Of a stretch of 17,107 nt of DNA, positions 1 to 7,154 are shown one piece after another. A program made the translations under genes and the position numbers. The stretch's first letter is position 1. The number at the start of each line of letters is the position of its first letter. The notes below the pieces were generated by a model. That model did not search any database, had not been told where the DNA came from, and worked only from the letters and a program-made list of their open reading frames with translations. This DNA is from Pseudomonadota bacterium (lineage in GTDB: Bacteria > Pseudomonadota > Alphaproteobacteria > Reyranellales > Reyranellaceae), in contig JAEZHS010000432.1 in assembly GCA_023436825.1 (NCBI GenBank), positions 1-17,107 of the forward strand. The letters are read 5' to 3'.

Positions 1-445
1 CGCCGTTGTGGCAGTTCCCGGCGCCGGCATTGAACAGTGTGTCGCCGCAGAACAGGGCCGGCTGGTCGGTGTGGGAACGCAGGCAGACGTGGCACATCGT
101 ATGGCCCGGCGTGTCCATCACCTCGAGTTCGACCGTCTTGCCCACCTTGACGATATCGCCTGCGCCGAGGCCGCGGCTCACGTCGGCGATTTTGTCCTTG
201 GCGTTCTTGTGCGCGAGGATCGCGGCACCGGTCTTCTGCGCCAGGGCGTCGTTGCCGCCGGTATGGTCGCGATGCTCGTGCGTGTTCAGGATCTGCGTGA
301 TGGTCCAGCCTTCGTCCTTGGCGGCCTTCAGGCACTTCTCGTGATCCAGCGGATCGATGGCGAGCGCCTCTCCGGTCTCGCTGCAGGCCACGAGGTAATT
401 GAAGTTGCGGTAGGCGTTGGCGGTCCAGATCTGCTTGACGAGCAT
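1..445 (-). CDS. MBL-fold hydrolase, glyoxalase II-like (partial, C-terminus off the left edge)
   Basis: This is the N-terminal 148 residues of a metallo-beta-lactamase-fold enzyme; the gene runs off the left edge with no stop in the window. The binuclear metal motif THEHRDH is at residues 55-61 (H56, H58, D60, H61), the third metal histidine is in TPGHT (H115), and the bridging aspartate is in GDTLF (D135). The order and spacing match hydroxyacylglutathione hydrolase (glyoxalase II), which hydrolyses S-lactoylglutathione to lactate and glutathione in the cytosol. The segment after GDTLF reads NAGAGNCHNG instead of the usual GloB 'GCGRFFEG' type, so it may belong to a sister subfamily with another thioester substrate. 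The start is the ATG at 445, preceded by AGGGTGA; the ATG five bases upstream is in another frame. It diverges from an Rrf2-type regulator gene, which may control it. Family assignment is firm; the substrate is inferred. Confidence 0.85.
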   Translation of the reverse strand, partial: MLVKQIWTANAYRNFNYLVACSETGEALAIDPLDHEKCLKAAKDEGWTITQILNTHEHRDHTGGNDALAQKTGAAILAHKNAKDKIADVSRGLGAGDIVKVGKTVELEVMDTPGHTMCHVCLRSHTDQPALFCGDTLFNAGAGNCHNG

Positions 446-485
446 GGCATTCACCCTTGGTCGGTAAACTTTCGCCGATGATAGC

Positions 486-514
486 GCATTCCGCCCGCCG
501 CTTGACCGGAATGC
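486..514. promoter_or_regulatory. Inverted repeat in the gloB-like/rrf2 divergent gap, candidate operator
   Basis: GCATTCCG (486-493) and CGGAATGC (507-514) are perfect 8-bp inverted arms separated by 13 bases. They lie in the middle of the 92-bp gap between the two divergent genes, and the right arm touches a -35-like TTGACC (502-507). The position suits an operator for the adjacent Rrf2-type regulator acting in both directions. Binding is inferred only from symmetry and position. Confidence 0.45.
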
Positions 515-540
515 AGTCATGTACTATTTGAAGTTACATG
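502..540 (+). promoter_or_regulatory. Putative promoter and second inverted repeat at the rrf2-type gene start
   Basis: A -35-like TTGACC (502-507) is followed after 17 bases by a -10-like TATTTG (525-530), which would start transcription close to the ATG at 538, giving a nearly leaderless message. The interval 518-540 begins with CATGTA and ends with TACATG, a 6-bp inverted repeat that covers the -10 and the start codon. The hexamers are only moderate matches. Confidence 0.35.
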
Positions 541-1005
541 AGACGAGACGGCCGGCTTTCCGGCGTGCTCCATGTGCTCCTGCACATGGCCGAGCATGAC
601 GGGCCCGTGACATCCGACATGTTGGCGAAGGCCATGGGCACCAATCCGGTCGTCGTGCGGCGGGTCATGGCCGGCCTGCGCGACGACGGTTACGTGCGCT
701 CCGAAAAGGGCCATGGCGGCGGTTGGGTGCTGGCGCGCGATCTCGCGGCCATCACCTTGCGCGACGTCTACGAGGCGCTCGGCCGTCCGGCGCTGCTCGC
801 CATGGGCCATCGCACGGAGCAGCCGGGCTGCCTCGTCGAGCAGGCCGTGAATGCCGCGCTCGACACGGCGTTCCGCGACGCCGAGGCGCTCCTGCTGGCG
901 CGGCTGGGCGATGTCACGCTGGCCCGCCTCAGCGCCGACTTCCATGCGCGCCTTGCTGCCCGCTCGCGCTCGCGCCGAACGGAGATCGCTCATGCCCACC
1001 GCTGA
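538..1005 (+). CDS. Rrf2-family transcriptional regulator (single cysteine)
   Basis: This 155-residue protein has the Rrf2 layout: an N-terminal winged helix-turn-helix (about residues 8-75, recognition region [19 protein letters not shown], then the wing with GHGGGW) and a short helical dimerisation tail. Rrf2 proteins such as IscR, NsrR and RirA usually carry three clustered cysteines for an iron-sulfur cluster; here the only cysteine is C98 (QPGCLVEQ). It therefore looks closer to the cluster-free YwnA/CymR-type members. The start at 538 has no good Shine-Dalgarno sequence, and a -10-like hexamer ends 7 bases upstream. The 3' end overlaps the methyltransferase gene by 14 bases, so the two are co-transcribed and probably translationally coupled. 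It probably controls its own operon and perhaps the divergent glyoxalase-like gene; the signal is unknown. Confidence 0.85.
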   Translation: MRRDGRLSGVLHVLLHMAEHDGPVTSDMLAKAMGTNPVVVRRVMAGLRDDGYVRSEKGHGGGWVLARDLAAITLRDVYEALGRPALLAMGHRTEQPGCLVEQAVNAALDTAFRDAEALLLARLGDVTLARLSADFHARLAARSRSRRTEIAHAHR

Positions 1006-1693
1006 TGGCGCCCCGGATTTCCTGCGCACCTTCTCCGATCCCGGCGCCGTGGCGCGTTACCTCGACGGCCCGCGGCGCTTCGTGCCGGGCCTTGCCGACC
1101 TGCATCGCATGACCGGCATCCTGCTGGCGGAGCGCGCGCCGGCCGACGCCAGGGTGCTCGTCCTCGGCGCCGGCGGCGGCCTGGAGTTGAAGGCGCTGGC
1201 CGAGGCCCATCCGGGCTGGCGCTTCGTCGGCGTCGATCCTTCCGGGCCGATGCTGGCGCTGGCGGCGCGAACGCTGGGCCCGCTCGCCGCGCGCGTCGAG
1301 CTGGTGCAGGGCTATATCGAGGATGCGCCGCCGGGGCCGTTCGACGCCGCGACGTGCCTGCTGACGCTGCACTTCCTCGAGCCGGCCGAGCGGCGGCGCA
1401 CGGCGAACGATATCCGGCGCCGGATGAAGCCCGGCAGCCCGTTCGTGGCCGCCCATGGCAGCTTCCCGCAGGGCGAGGGGGAGCGCGCGCGCTGGCTGTC
1501 GCGCTACGCCGCGTTTGCGATGGCATCGGGTGTCGATCCGCAGCAGGCGAATGCCGCCCGCGCGGCCGTCGACACCAACGTCAGCATGCTCGGCCCCGAG
1601 CAGGATCGGTCGATCCTCCATGAAGCCGGCTTCTCGGATGTCGAGCTGTTCTTCGCCGCCTTCACCTGGCGTGGCTGGATCGCCTACGCCTGA
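992..1693 (+). CDS. Class I SAM-dependent methyltransferase
   Basis: The 233-residue protein has a Rossmann-type SAM-binding core: motif [16 protein letters not shown] at residues 55-69, an acidic ribose-binding residue at the end of beta-2 (GVDPS, D82), a motif II/III region [13 protein letters not shown] near residues 117-129, and a post-core MKPGSPFV strand. The hydrophobic pattern resembles small-molecule or CmoA-like methyltransferases, but nothing fixes the substrate. The start at 992 follows GGAG with 7 bases of spacing and lies inside the end of the rrf2-type gene; the longer open frame upstream only shadows that regulator. The 3' end overlaps the convergent TerB-like gene by 10 bases. 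Pairing with an Rrf2 regulator suggests induction by the same signal. Confidence 0.82.
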   Translation: MPTADGAPDFLRTFSDPGAVARYLDGPRRFVPGLADLHRMTGILLAERAPADARVLVLGAGGGLELKALAEAHPGWRFVGVDPSGPMLALAARTLGPLAARVELVQGYIEDAPPGPFDAATCLLTLHFLEPAERRRTANDIRRRMKPGSPFVAAHGSFPQGEGERARWLSRYAAFAMASGVDPQQANAARAAVDTNVSMLGPEQDRSILHEAGFSDVELFFAAFTWRGWIAYA

Positions 1694-2187
1694 TTCCGCA
1701 CGACGCCCCACGGCGAAACAGGCCGGCCGGGCTCGCTGCTCGCAAGCTTCTCCAACGCTCTCTTGCGCGCGGCGCCGCGGTCCCAGTCTGATACCTGGAT
1801 CAGCCCGGCGATCTGGCGGATCAGGGCATCCTCGTCCGGATCGAGTGCGCCGTCCGCGTAGGCGACCGTCCACAACATCTCGATGATCTGCACGCGCATC
1901 TCGGCGGTGGCATGCCGGCAGATCTGCTGCGTGAAGGGGAAATACTGGGTGGAGCGCTGCATCTCCCGATCAGCCTGCTCGACGAGGGATTGCGCGCCGT
2001 TGGGATCGAGATTGAACATGCGGGAAAGCAGTTGCTCGATCGTCCGTCGCTCGCCTGCGTTGATCTTGTCGTCCATGCGAGCCAGCTCGACCAGCAAGGC
2101 GGCGACCGCCAACGGGAGGTCGTTGACAGGATTCTCCGAGGTCCATTCGCCGCGACCGGCCAACAAGTCCAACAGACGTTCAATCAT
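1684..2187 (-). CDS. TerB-family tellurite-resistance-like protein
   Basis: This is a 167-residue, all-helical, soluble protein. Two acidic motifs typical of the TerB fold are present: LARMDDKINAGER at residues 35-47 and AYADGALDPDED at 109-120. In TerB these form a paired acidic site that binds divalent metal. There is no signal peptide or membrane segment. The start at 2187 follows a strong GGAGG; the open frame extends further upstream but without support. The gene is divergent from ycjX with a 109-bp gap, and its end overlaps the methyltransferase gene. TerB domains occur in stress systems acting at the inner membrane, which fits the YcjX/YcjF neighbours, but a direct role in tellurite resistance is not implied. 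The molecular function is unknown. Confidence 0.8.
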   Translation of the reverse strand: MIERLLDLLAGRGEWTSENPVNDLPLAVAALLVELARMDDKINAGERRTIEQLLSRMFNLDPNGAQSLVEQADREMQRSTQYFPFTQQICRHATAEMRVQIIEMLWTVAYADGALDPDEDALIRQIAGLIQVSDWDRGAARKRALEKLASSEPGRPVSPWGVVRNQA

Positions 2188-2212
2188 GCGGCCTCCAGGT
2201 GCCACGGTAGTG

Positions 2213-2223
2213 TGTCCAGGACA
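2213..2223. promoter_or_regulatory. Short palindrome in the terB-like/ycjX divergent gap
   Basis: TGTCC-A-GGACA is a perfect 11-base palindrome 26 bases upstream of the TerB-like start and about 70 upstream of ycjX. It could be an operator shared by the divergent pair, but an 11-base palindrome can also arise by chance. Confidence 0.25.
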
Positions 2224-2259
2224 AGGCATCTGGATCCGTCGCGCATGAGATTGCAGCGA

Positions 2260-2288
2260 TTCAATGTTCCGGCGGCGGGGACTAGACT
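2260..2288 (+). promoter_or_regulatory. Possible ycjX promoter with little or no leader
   Basis: TTCAAT (2260-2265) and TAGACT (2283-2288) are spaced by 17 bases, and the -10-like hexamer ends 8 bases before the ATG at 2297. This would give an mRNA starting at or next to the start codon. Matches are moderate. Confidence 0.3.
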
Positions 2289-2296
2289 GGCGCGCC

Positions 2297-3682
2297 ATGT
2301 CACCGTTCACCCGGCTGCCCGGCTTCGCAGCCGACTCCCTCGACGCCATCGCCTCCGCGCTGGCCAGCGTCTCGCCCCTGAACCAGGCCGGCTATCGCAT
2401 CGCCGTCACCGGGTTGCAGCGCGCCGGCAAGACCGTGTTCGTCACCTCCTTCGTGCACGCGCTGCTGCATGCCAAGGATGCGCCGGTCGAGGCCTTTCCG
2501 TTCTTTCCCTGGCGCGAGCGCGTGCGCGAGGTCGAGCTGCGGGACATTCCCGGCCTGCCGCCGTTTCCCTACCGCGAGCGCCTCGCCGAGCTTCTCGCCG
2601 AGCCGCCGCGCTGGCCCGCACCCACCGAAGGGCTGAGCGGGGTGAGGGTGCGTCTGCGCCTCGCGCCGGCGGCGCGGCTCGACCGCCGCCTGCTCGAGCC
2701 GCACGCGCTGCATCTGGACCTCATCGACTATCCGGGCGAGTGGCTGCTCGACCTGCCGTTGCTGTCGCTCGACTACGAGGAGTGGTCGGCCGAGATGGAG
2801 GAGCTGGCCAACTCCGGCAAGCGTGCGGCGCTGTCGGCGCAGTGGCTGGCGCAGGCCGAAGCGCTCGATCCGGCGGCGAAGGAGGATCCCTTCGCACTGG
2901 CCCAGATCGGCCGCGCCTACGTCGACTACCTGAAGCGCTGCCGGTCGGAAGGCCTGTCTTTCCTGCAGCCGGGCCGCTTCCTCGGCGGCACCGCGCCGCT
3001 CGAGATGCTGTTCTTCCCGCTCAGCCGCGCACGCTCCGCGCGGGCGGGGACGAACGGCGCCGCGCTGGCGCGGCGCTACGAGGCCTATCGCAGGCTGGTC
3101 CGGCGCTTCTACGGCCAGGTGTTCGGGCGGCTGCGCCGCCAGGTCGTGCTGGTCGATCTGCTGACGGCACTGCAGCAGGGCCAGGAATCCTTCGCCGACT
3201 TCGCGCTCGCGACGCGCACGGTCGTCGATGCGTTCGAGGAACTGCGACATCCGCTGGCCCGCGTCCTGCCGATCGGGCGTCTCGATCGCCTGTCGCTGGT
3301 CGCGACCAAGGCCGACCACATCACGTCCGGCCAGCTCAACAATCTGGTCGGCCTGCTGCGCGAGATGCTGGGCGAGCCGTTCATCTGCGCCAATGCCCGG
3401 CAATCCGGCCTGCTGGCGATCGCCTCGGTGCGGGCGACGACGCAGGTGACGCGGCTGTGGCAGGGCGAGGCGCTGCAGTTCCTGCGTGGCGTGCCGCGCG
3501 GCCGCTCCGACACCGTCGAGGTGCGGCCCGGCGAGATCCCCGACCAGATTCCCGATCGCGGGAGCTGGCCCGACTTCGTGTTCAATATCCGGGATTTCGA
3601 GCCGCCGCACCTCGGCGCACCTTTCGAAAAGCCCCTGCCGCACATAAATCTCGACAAGGTCCTGCAATCGCTGATCGCGTGA
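2297..3682 (+). CDS. ycjX: YcjX-family GTP-binding protein
   Basis: The 461-residue protein is close to the usual YcjX length (about 465). The P-loop GLQRAGKT is at residues 39-46, a G3-like element IDYPGEWLLDLPLL begins near residue 143 (D144), and a G4-like TKAD is at 337-340. Together these define the YcjX (former DUF463) P-loop NTPase family, tied in enterobacteria to the phage-shock response and partnered with the membrane protein YcjF. I prefer the ATG at 2297 because it is where YcjX similarity begins and it lies just after a -10-like TAGACT; an in-frame ATG at 2264 would add 11 residues without a ribosome-binding site. The gene is followed after 25 bases by ycjF, so the two form an operon. 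The exact role in membrane stress remains unsettled for the family. Confidence 0.92.
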   Translation: MSPFTRLPGFAADSLDAIASALASVSPLNQAGYRIAVTGLQRAGKTVFVTSFVHALLHAKDAPVEAFPFFPWRERVREVELRDIPGLPPFPYRERLAELLAEPPRWPAPTEGLSGVRVRLRLAPAARLDRRLLEPHALHLDLIDYPGEWLLDLPLLSLDYEEWSAEMEELANSGKRAALSAQWLAQAEALDPAAKEDPFALAQIGRAYVDYLKRCRSEGLSFLQPGRFLGGTAPLEMLFFPLSRARSARAGTNGAALARRYEAYRRLVRRFYGQVFGRLRRQVVLVDLLTALQQGQESFADFALATRTVVDAFEELRHPLARVLPIGRLDRLSLVATKADHITSGQLNNLVGLLREMLGEPFICANARQSGLLAIASVRATTQVTRLWQGEALQFLRGVPRGRSDTVEVRPGEIPDQIPDRGSWPDFVFNIRDFEPPHLGAPFEKPLPHINLDKVLQSLIA

Positions 3683-3707
3683 GTGACGCCGGGACCACGG
3701 AGGCGAC

Positions 3708-4616
3708 ATGACCGTATCGACCACCGACCGACAGCTCGTGGACCGCGAGTTCCAGCCGGGCGAGCTGCCCGTCGCCGAGCCGTCGCCGATCGTCCCGGAT
3801 GAGCAGGTCGGCAGCGCGGGCGAGGGGCGGCCGAGCCTCGCGGCCTGGCTGGCGCTGGGCTCGGCTGCCGCCATCTTCGTGCTGATCGCCGCCAGCTCGG
3901 CGGTGACTCTGGCCGCGAGCGCGATCCGCGACGGCAGCGTGCTGGACGGCCTCTATCTTGCCGCGTTGGTCGTGCTGTCGGGTTCGCTGGCCTGGCTGAT
4001 TGCCCGCCAGACGCGGGCCCTGCGCAGACTCAAGTCCGCGGAGCGCGCCCGCGAGATGGCGGTGCAGCTCGCCAAGCTCGACGGCGCCGGCAGCGGCATG
4101 CGGCTGCTCGGCGCCCTGCGCGCGGTCTATTCCGACAAGCCGCTGATCCTGGGCCGGCTCAATGCCGCGGCGCTGGCCCTGCAGCCGCATCATTCCGACC
4201 GCGACGTCATCGACCTGCTCAATCGCGAGATCTTCCAGGCGATGGACCGCGAGGCCGACCAGCGCATCCAGAAGGCGGCGCTTCGCGCCGGCTTCGGCGT
4301 GTCGTCCTGTCCGCACCCCGCGCTCGACGCCGTCGTGGTGCTGGTGCTGAGCGTGATGCTGATCCGCGATCTGATGGCCGTCTACGGCCTGCGCCACAGC
4401 CTGCGCAGCCTGTTCCGCGTCATGACCCGCTCGTTGTTCCTCGCCTCCTCAACGGCGCTGATGAGCACGGCCGTCGAGTTCGCGATGAAGGCGGCGCAGG
4501 ACCGCCTGGCTGCCGCTGTCGTCGGCACCGCCGGCGAGGCGCTCATCGTCGCCCGCCGGATGCTGGCGCTGGGCGCCGTCGCGAAGGCCGAGATCCGCCC
4601 GCTGCCCCCAGGCTGA
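3708..4616 (+). CDS. ycjF: YcjF-family inner-membrane protein (DUF697)
   Basis: This 302-residue membrane protein has a polar N-terminus (1-42), two transmembrane helices at about 46-70 and 80-98, a basic stretch after the second (RQTRALRRLKSAERAR), and a C-terminal DUF697-type region from about 140 with a further hydrophobic helix at 205-226 (LDAVVVLVLSVMLIRDLMAV). The layout is that of YcjF, the membrane partner of YcjX. It is somewhat shorter than the E. coli protein (about 353), mainly in the polar N-terminal part. It starts at 3708 after a GGAGG and sits 25 bases behind ycjX. Its stop codon falls at a 16-base tandem duplication shared with the end of the convergent hydroxylase gene. Confidence 0.85.
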   Translation: MTVSTTDRQLVDREFQPGELPVAEPSPIVPDEQVGSAGEGRPSLAAWLALGSAAAIFVLIAASSAVTLAASAIRDGSVLDGLYLAALVVLSGSLAWLIARQTRALRRLKSAERAREMAVQLAKLDGAGSGMRLLGALRAVYSDKPLILGRLNAAALALQPHHSDRDVIDLLNREIFQAMDREADQRIQKAALRAGFGVSSCPHPALDAVVVLVLSVMLIRDLMAVYGLRHSLRSLFRVMTRSLFLASSTALMSTAVEFAMKAAQDRLAAAVVGTAGEALIVARRMLALGAVAKAEIRPLPPG

Positions 4617-4646
4617 GCCTGCTTGCGGCCGAGCCTACTTGCGGTC
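4615..4646. repeat. 16-bp tandem duplication at a convergent gene junction
   Basis: GAGCCTGCTTGCGGCC (4615-4630) is followed at once by GAGCCTACTTGCGGTC (4631-4646), a 14-of-16 match. The first copy overlaps the last bases of the ycjF stop codon and the second contains the stop codon of the minus-strand hydroxylase gene. It looks like a local slippage duplication that moved or created a stop. Confidence 0.7.
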
Positions 4647-5483
4647 GACGTTCACCGGCGAGGTCGTGTGGCTCGCCATGCTGATCAGGCCCTGCGACAT
4701 CTGAGGCGGCGGCGGGTTGCGCGGCGGCACGCCGATGGCGGCGCGCTCCCTGACGGCCTTCACCTCGGCGCTGCGGCGGATCAGGTTGTAGCGCAGGCCG
4801 GTGAAGAGGTTCACCGGGAACGGCATGTCGGCGTTGAAGTCGATGATCAGCACCACACGCGTTTCGTCAGTCTGATTCTTGACCCAGTGCTCGCGGGTAT
4901 CGTCGAAAACCAGCGGCTCGCCTTCCGTCCAGAAGAAGTGATGGCCGCCGATCTCGATCCAGCACTTCTCGGGCTCCTTCGGAACGATCAACGGATAGTG
5001 GAAGCGGATCACGCCGGCCGCCGAGCCGCGGTGGGGCTCGATCTCCGCACGCCCGGCCAGGATGCTGAACAATGCGGTGTGCACGCCGGGGATGCGCGAG
5101 ATGGCCTGGTAGGTGTCGGGCACCGCCGCCGTGTTCTCGGTGATTTCGTGGCCCCAGATCTTCAGCAGGAAAGTGCGCCAGGCGCGGCCGTGCACATACA
5201 GGTCGCGCGGATGGACCTCGTGCAGCGCCGGGATTTCGTCGTGGTGGCTCAGCAGGTACTGGAGGTCGGCCTTGATCTTATCGTGGCTCTTCTTGAGCTC
5301 GGCCAGCACCGGAAAGGCCCTGATCGCATCCTCGCCACTCAGCGGCAGCTTGGGCATGCGGCGCAGGATCATGTCCGACATCTTGAGATTGAGGTTCTCG
5401 ATGGGCTCCTGCGGAACCCAGATGTGCTTGGTCAAATAAAAGCGGCCCTTCTGGCCGACATTGGTATTGGCTTCTGTTTCCAT
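4635..5483 (-). CDS. Aspartyl/asparaginyl beta-hydroxylase family dioxygenase
   Basis: The 282-residue protein belongs to the Fe(II)/2-oxoglutarate-dependent Asp_Arg_Hydrox family (AspH, LpxO). The catalytic double-stranded beta-helix spans about residues 95-220. The first iron histidine is H151 in EPHRGSAAGVIRFHYPL, the second is H199 in FDDTREHWVKN, and R209 (TDETRVVLIID) is the likely 2-oxoglutarate-binding arginine. The family hydroxylates protein side chains, or lipid A acyl chains in LpxO; no N-terminal membrane helix is visible here, so a soluble substrate is more likely. The C-terminus is proline-rich (PPRNPPPP near 253-260). The start at 5483 follows AGGA. An extended -10-like TGATATGAA on the minus strand (TATGAA at 5523-5528) could serve it. 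Family is secure, substrate unknown. Confidence 0.87.
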   Translation of the reverse strand: METEANTNVGQKGRFYLTKHIWVPQEPIENLNLKMSDMILRRMPKLPLSGEDAIRAFPVLAELKKSHDKIKADLQYLLSHHDEIPALHEVHPRDLYVHGRAWRTFLLKIWGHEITENTAAVPDTYQAISRIPGVHTALFSILAGRAEIEPHRGSAAGVIRFHYPLIVPKEPEKCWIEIGGHHFFWTEGEPLVFDDTREHWVKNQTDETRVVLIIDFNADMPFPVNLFTGLRYNLIRRSAEVKAVRERAAIGVPPRNPPPPQMSQGLISMASHTTSPVNVDRK

Positions 5484-5530
5484 GGCCGTCCTGAACGGGA
5501 TGACTCCTTGGGGAGAGGGAATTTCATATC

Positions 5531-5583
5531 ACTGTCGGGGCTTTTCAAGGCCTGGCTTTGGGCTGCGCAGCGCGGCCGACAGT
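5531..5583. promoter_or_regulatory. 8-bp inverted repeat enclosing two smaller dyads
   Basis: ACTGTCGG (5531-5538) and CCGACAGT (5576-5583) are perfect inverted arms. Inside are a second dyad at 5539-5552 (GGCTTTTCAAGGCC, five pairs with one G-U) and the palindrome GCTGCGCAGC at 5562-5571. On paper this folds as a three-way junction. It lies in the 167-bp gap between the divergent hydroxylase and acetyltransferase genes. It could be a leader element of the hydroxylase mRNA if transcription starts above 5583, or an operator; the likely -10 at 5523-5528 would instead leave it untranscribed. Confidence 0.35.
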
Positions 5584-5636
5584 CTCAATTTCCTACGTCA
5601 AGCCTCGGAAAACATGTAACAATTCCAAAGCTGCAT

Positions 5637-5645
5637 TAGTATAGA
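5637..5645 (+). promoter_or_regulatory. -10-like element immediately before the acetyltransferase start
   Basis: Overlapping TAGTAT (5637-5642) and TATAGA (5640-5645) lie 5-8 bases before the ATG at 5651, in a locally AT-rich stretch. No clear -35 is seen; TAACAA at 5617-5622 is the best-spaced candidate. There is no Shine-Dalgarno sequence before the ATG, so a leaderless transcript is plausible. Confidence 0.35.
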
Positions 5646-5650
5646 CCAAG

Positions 5651-6259
5651 ATGTTCCGCTTTGCCGATGTCCCATTGTCGCTGTCCGGGATGACCAGAAT
5701 CGCTGGCCGGCGGGTTTTTTTGCGTGCTCCGACCATGGACGACTGGGCCGAATGGGCGGAACTCCGGGCCCGCAGCCGGGCCTTTCTCACACCGTGGGAA
5801 CCGACCTGGCCCGAGGATTCCCTGGGCCGCGACCACTACCGCCGCCGCCTGCGCCAGCAAGCCCGCGAATGGCGGTCAGGCGAGGCCTATGGCCTGTTCA
5901 TCTTCACCAGCGAGGGGCGGCGGCTGGCCGGCGGCATCAATCTCAGCAACGTCCGCCGCGGCGTCGCCCAGGCCGCCTCGGTCGGCTACTGGATGGGCCA
6001 GCCCTATGCCGGCCAGGGCCTGATGACCGACGCGCTGCGTGCCACCTTGCCCTTCGTGTTCGACGACCTCAGGCTGCATCGTCTGGAGGCCGCCTGCCTG
6101 CCGCACAACGAGCCGTCCAAGGCCGTGCTGGCCAAGGTCGGGTTCCACGAGGAGGGGCTGGCCCGCCAGTACCTCCGCATCAACGGCCAGTGGGCCGACC
6201 ATCTGTTGTTCGCCCTGCTGCGCGCCGACTACGATGCTCTCCTGAGAGCGGCCCGCTGA
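5651..6259 (+). CDS. GNAT acetyltransferase, RimJ/RimL type
   Basis: The 202-residue protein has the GNAT fold. The acetyl-CoA pyrophosphate loop QPYAGQG at residues 117-123 sits in motif A (VGYWMGQPYAGQGLMTDAL), and motif B follows with HNEPSKAVLAKVGF (152-165), where N153 and the KVGF end are typical of RimJ/RimL enzymes. These enzymes acetylate N-terminal amines of ribosomal proteins or other small amines. The N-terminal dozen residues before MTRIAGRRVFLR are poorly constrained; an internal ATG at 5690 (residue 14) is an alternative start. The ATG at 5651 has no ribosome-binding site but lies just after a -10-like element. The dioxygenase gene begins 25 bases downstream on the same strand, so co-transcription is likely although no metabolic link is obvious. 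Confidence 0.87.
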   Translation: MFRFADVPLSLSGMTRIAGRRVFLRAPTMDDWAEWAELRARSRAFLTPWEPTWPEDSLGRDHYRRRLRQQAREWRSGEAYGLFIFTSEGRRLAGGINLSNVRRGVAQAASVGYWMGQPYAGQGLMTDALRATLPFVFDDLRLHRLEAACLPHNEPSKAVLAKVGFHEEGLARQYLRINGQWADHLLFALLRADYDALLRAAR

Positions 6260-6271
6260 AACGGCCGTTTC
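6258..6271. promoter_or_regulatory. 14-base perfect palindrome between acetyltransferase and dioxygenase genes
   Basis: GAAACGGCCGTTTC is perfectly self-complementary. It overlaps the acetyltransferase stop codon (6257-6259) and ends just before the GGAGG of the dioxygenase gene. It could be an operator half-way into the operon or form a small hairpin with a GGCC loop near the ribosome-binding site. No function is proven. Confidence 0.35.
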
Positions 6272-6284
6272 TGGAGGAACCTTC

Positions 6285-7154
6285 ATGCGCAACCTGACGC
6301 CGACCAGCATCACTCAGGCTTTCGCCGACTATGCCAAGAACGCCCCTTCGGAGCGTACCCGCACTCTGCTGGTGAGCCTGGCCGGTCACCTGCACAGCTT
6401 CGTGCGCGACAACAAGGTCACCCAGGCCGAATGGGGAGCCGCAATCGACGCGCTGACCCGCGCCACGAAATTCACCGACGACAAGCGCAACGAATACATC
6501 CTGTTCTCCGACCTTCTCGGCGTCTCGTCCCTGGTCGACATGATCAACGCGGCGACCACCGGCACGCAGTCGTCGGTGCTGGGGCCGTTCCTCATCGAGA
6601 ACGCGCCCGAGCTGCCCAACGGCGGCGACCTGTGGAAGGGCCAGGTCGGCGAGCCGCTGGTGGTGAGCGGCCGCATCAGGGACGGCAAGGGCGCGCCGGC
6701 CAAGGGCGCGCGGCTGCAGCTCTGGCAGAACGGCGGCAACGGGCTCTATTCCCAGCAGGATGCCGAGAACTCGCCGACCAACTATCATGGTCAGCTCAAG
6801 GTGGCCGACGACGGCACCTTCTCCTATTCGACGGTGCGGCCGATCGCCTACACCGTGCCTGACGACGGGCCGGCCGGCGACATGTTGCGTGCGCTGGGCC
6901 GTAACGCCTGGCGGCCGGCGCATCTGCACATGATCATCAACGCGCCGGGCCACAAGCCGCTGATCACCGAGTTCTTCCCCGAGGACGACAAGCATCTCGA
7001 CGGCGACGCCGTGTTCGGCGTGCGCGCGGGCCTGGTGCTGCCGTTCAGGAAGGTCGCCGACCGCAAGGAACTGCCGGCGAATCTTTTGGCGCGCGACACT
7101 CTGCCGATGCCGGTGTGGACAGCCACGCTCGATCTCACGCTGCCGTCGGCCTGA
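6285..7154 (+). CDS. Intradiol ring-cleavage dioxygenase (catechol/hydroxyquinol 1,2-dioxygenase family)
   Basis: The 289-residue protein has an N-terminal dioxygenase helical domain (about 5-110) and the catalytic beta-sandwich. The four non-haem Fe(III) ligands are visible: Y155 (GNGLYSQ), Y189 (RPIAYTV), H213 and H215 (RPAHLHM), with the conserved arginine R210 just before. It would cleave catechol-type rings between the two hydroxyls, using O2, to give muconate-type products in the cytosol. Size and the DGPAGDMLRALGRN segment fit the bacterial catechol/hydroxyquinol group rather than the protocatechuate alpha/beta type. The start at 6285 follows a strong GGAGG. The usual pathway partners (muconate cycloisomerase, maleylacetate reductase) are absent here. 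An ABC importer follows, separated only by a short repeat, and may import an aromatic or its precursor; this is inference. Confidence 0.88.
   Translation: MRNLTPTSITQAFADYAKNAPSERTRTLLVSLAGHLHSFVRDNKVTQAEWGAAIDALTRATKFTDDKRNEYILFSDLLGVSSLVDMINAATTGTQSSVLGPFLIENAPELPNGGDLWKGQVGEPLVVSGRIRDGKGAPAKGARLQLWQNGGNGLYSQQDAENSPTNYHGQLKVADDGTFSYSTVRPIAYTVPDDGPAGDMLRALGRNAWRPAHLHMIINAPGHKPLITEFFPEDDKHLDGDAVFGVRAGLVLPFRKVADRKELPANLLARDTLPMPVWTATLDLTLPSA

Noticed and set aside
8..481. Plus-strand open frames over the first 480 bases
   Set aside because: They are antisense to the MBL-fold hydrolase, whose metal-binding motifs are intact on the minus strand.
1912..3711. 599-codon plus-strand open frame
   Set aside because: It is antisense to the TerB-like gene and then a second frame over ycjX; the product is Arg/Ala-rich and lacks the YcjX motifs found in the correct frame.
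2300..3874. 524-codon minus-strand open frame over ycjX
   Set aside because: Antisense shadow typical of GC-rich coding DNA; no recognisable domain and no ribosome-binding site.
4623..5639. 338-codon plus-strand frame opposite the hydroxylase gene
   Set aside because: Antisense shadow; the opposite strand has the full iron-binding motifs.
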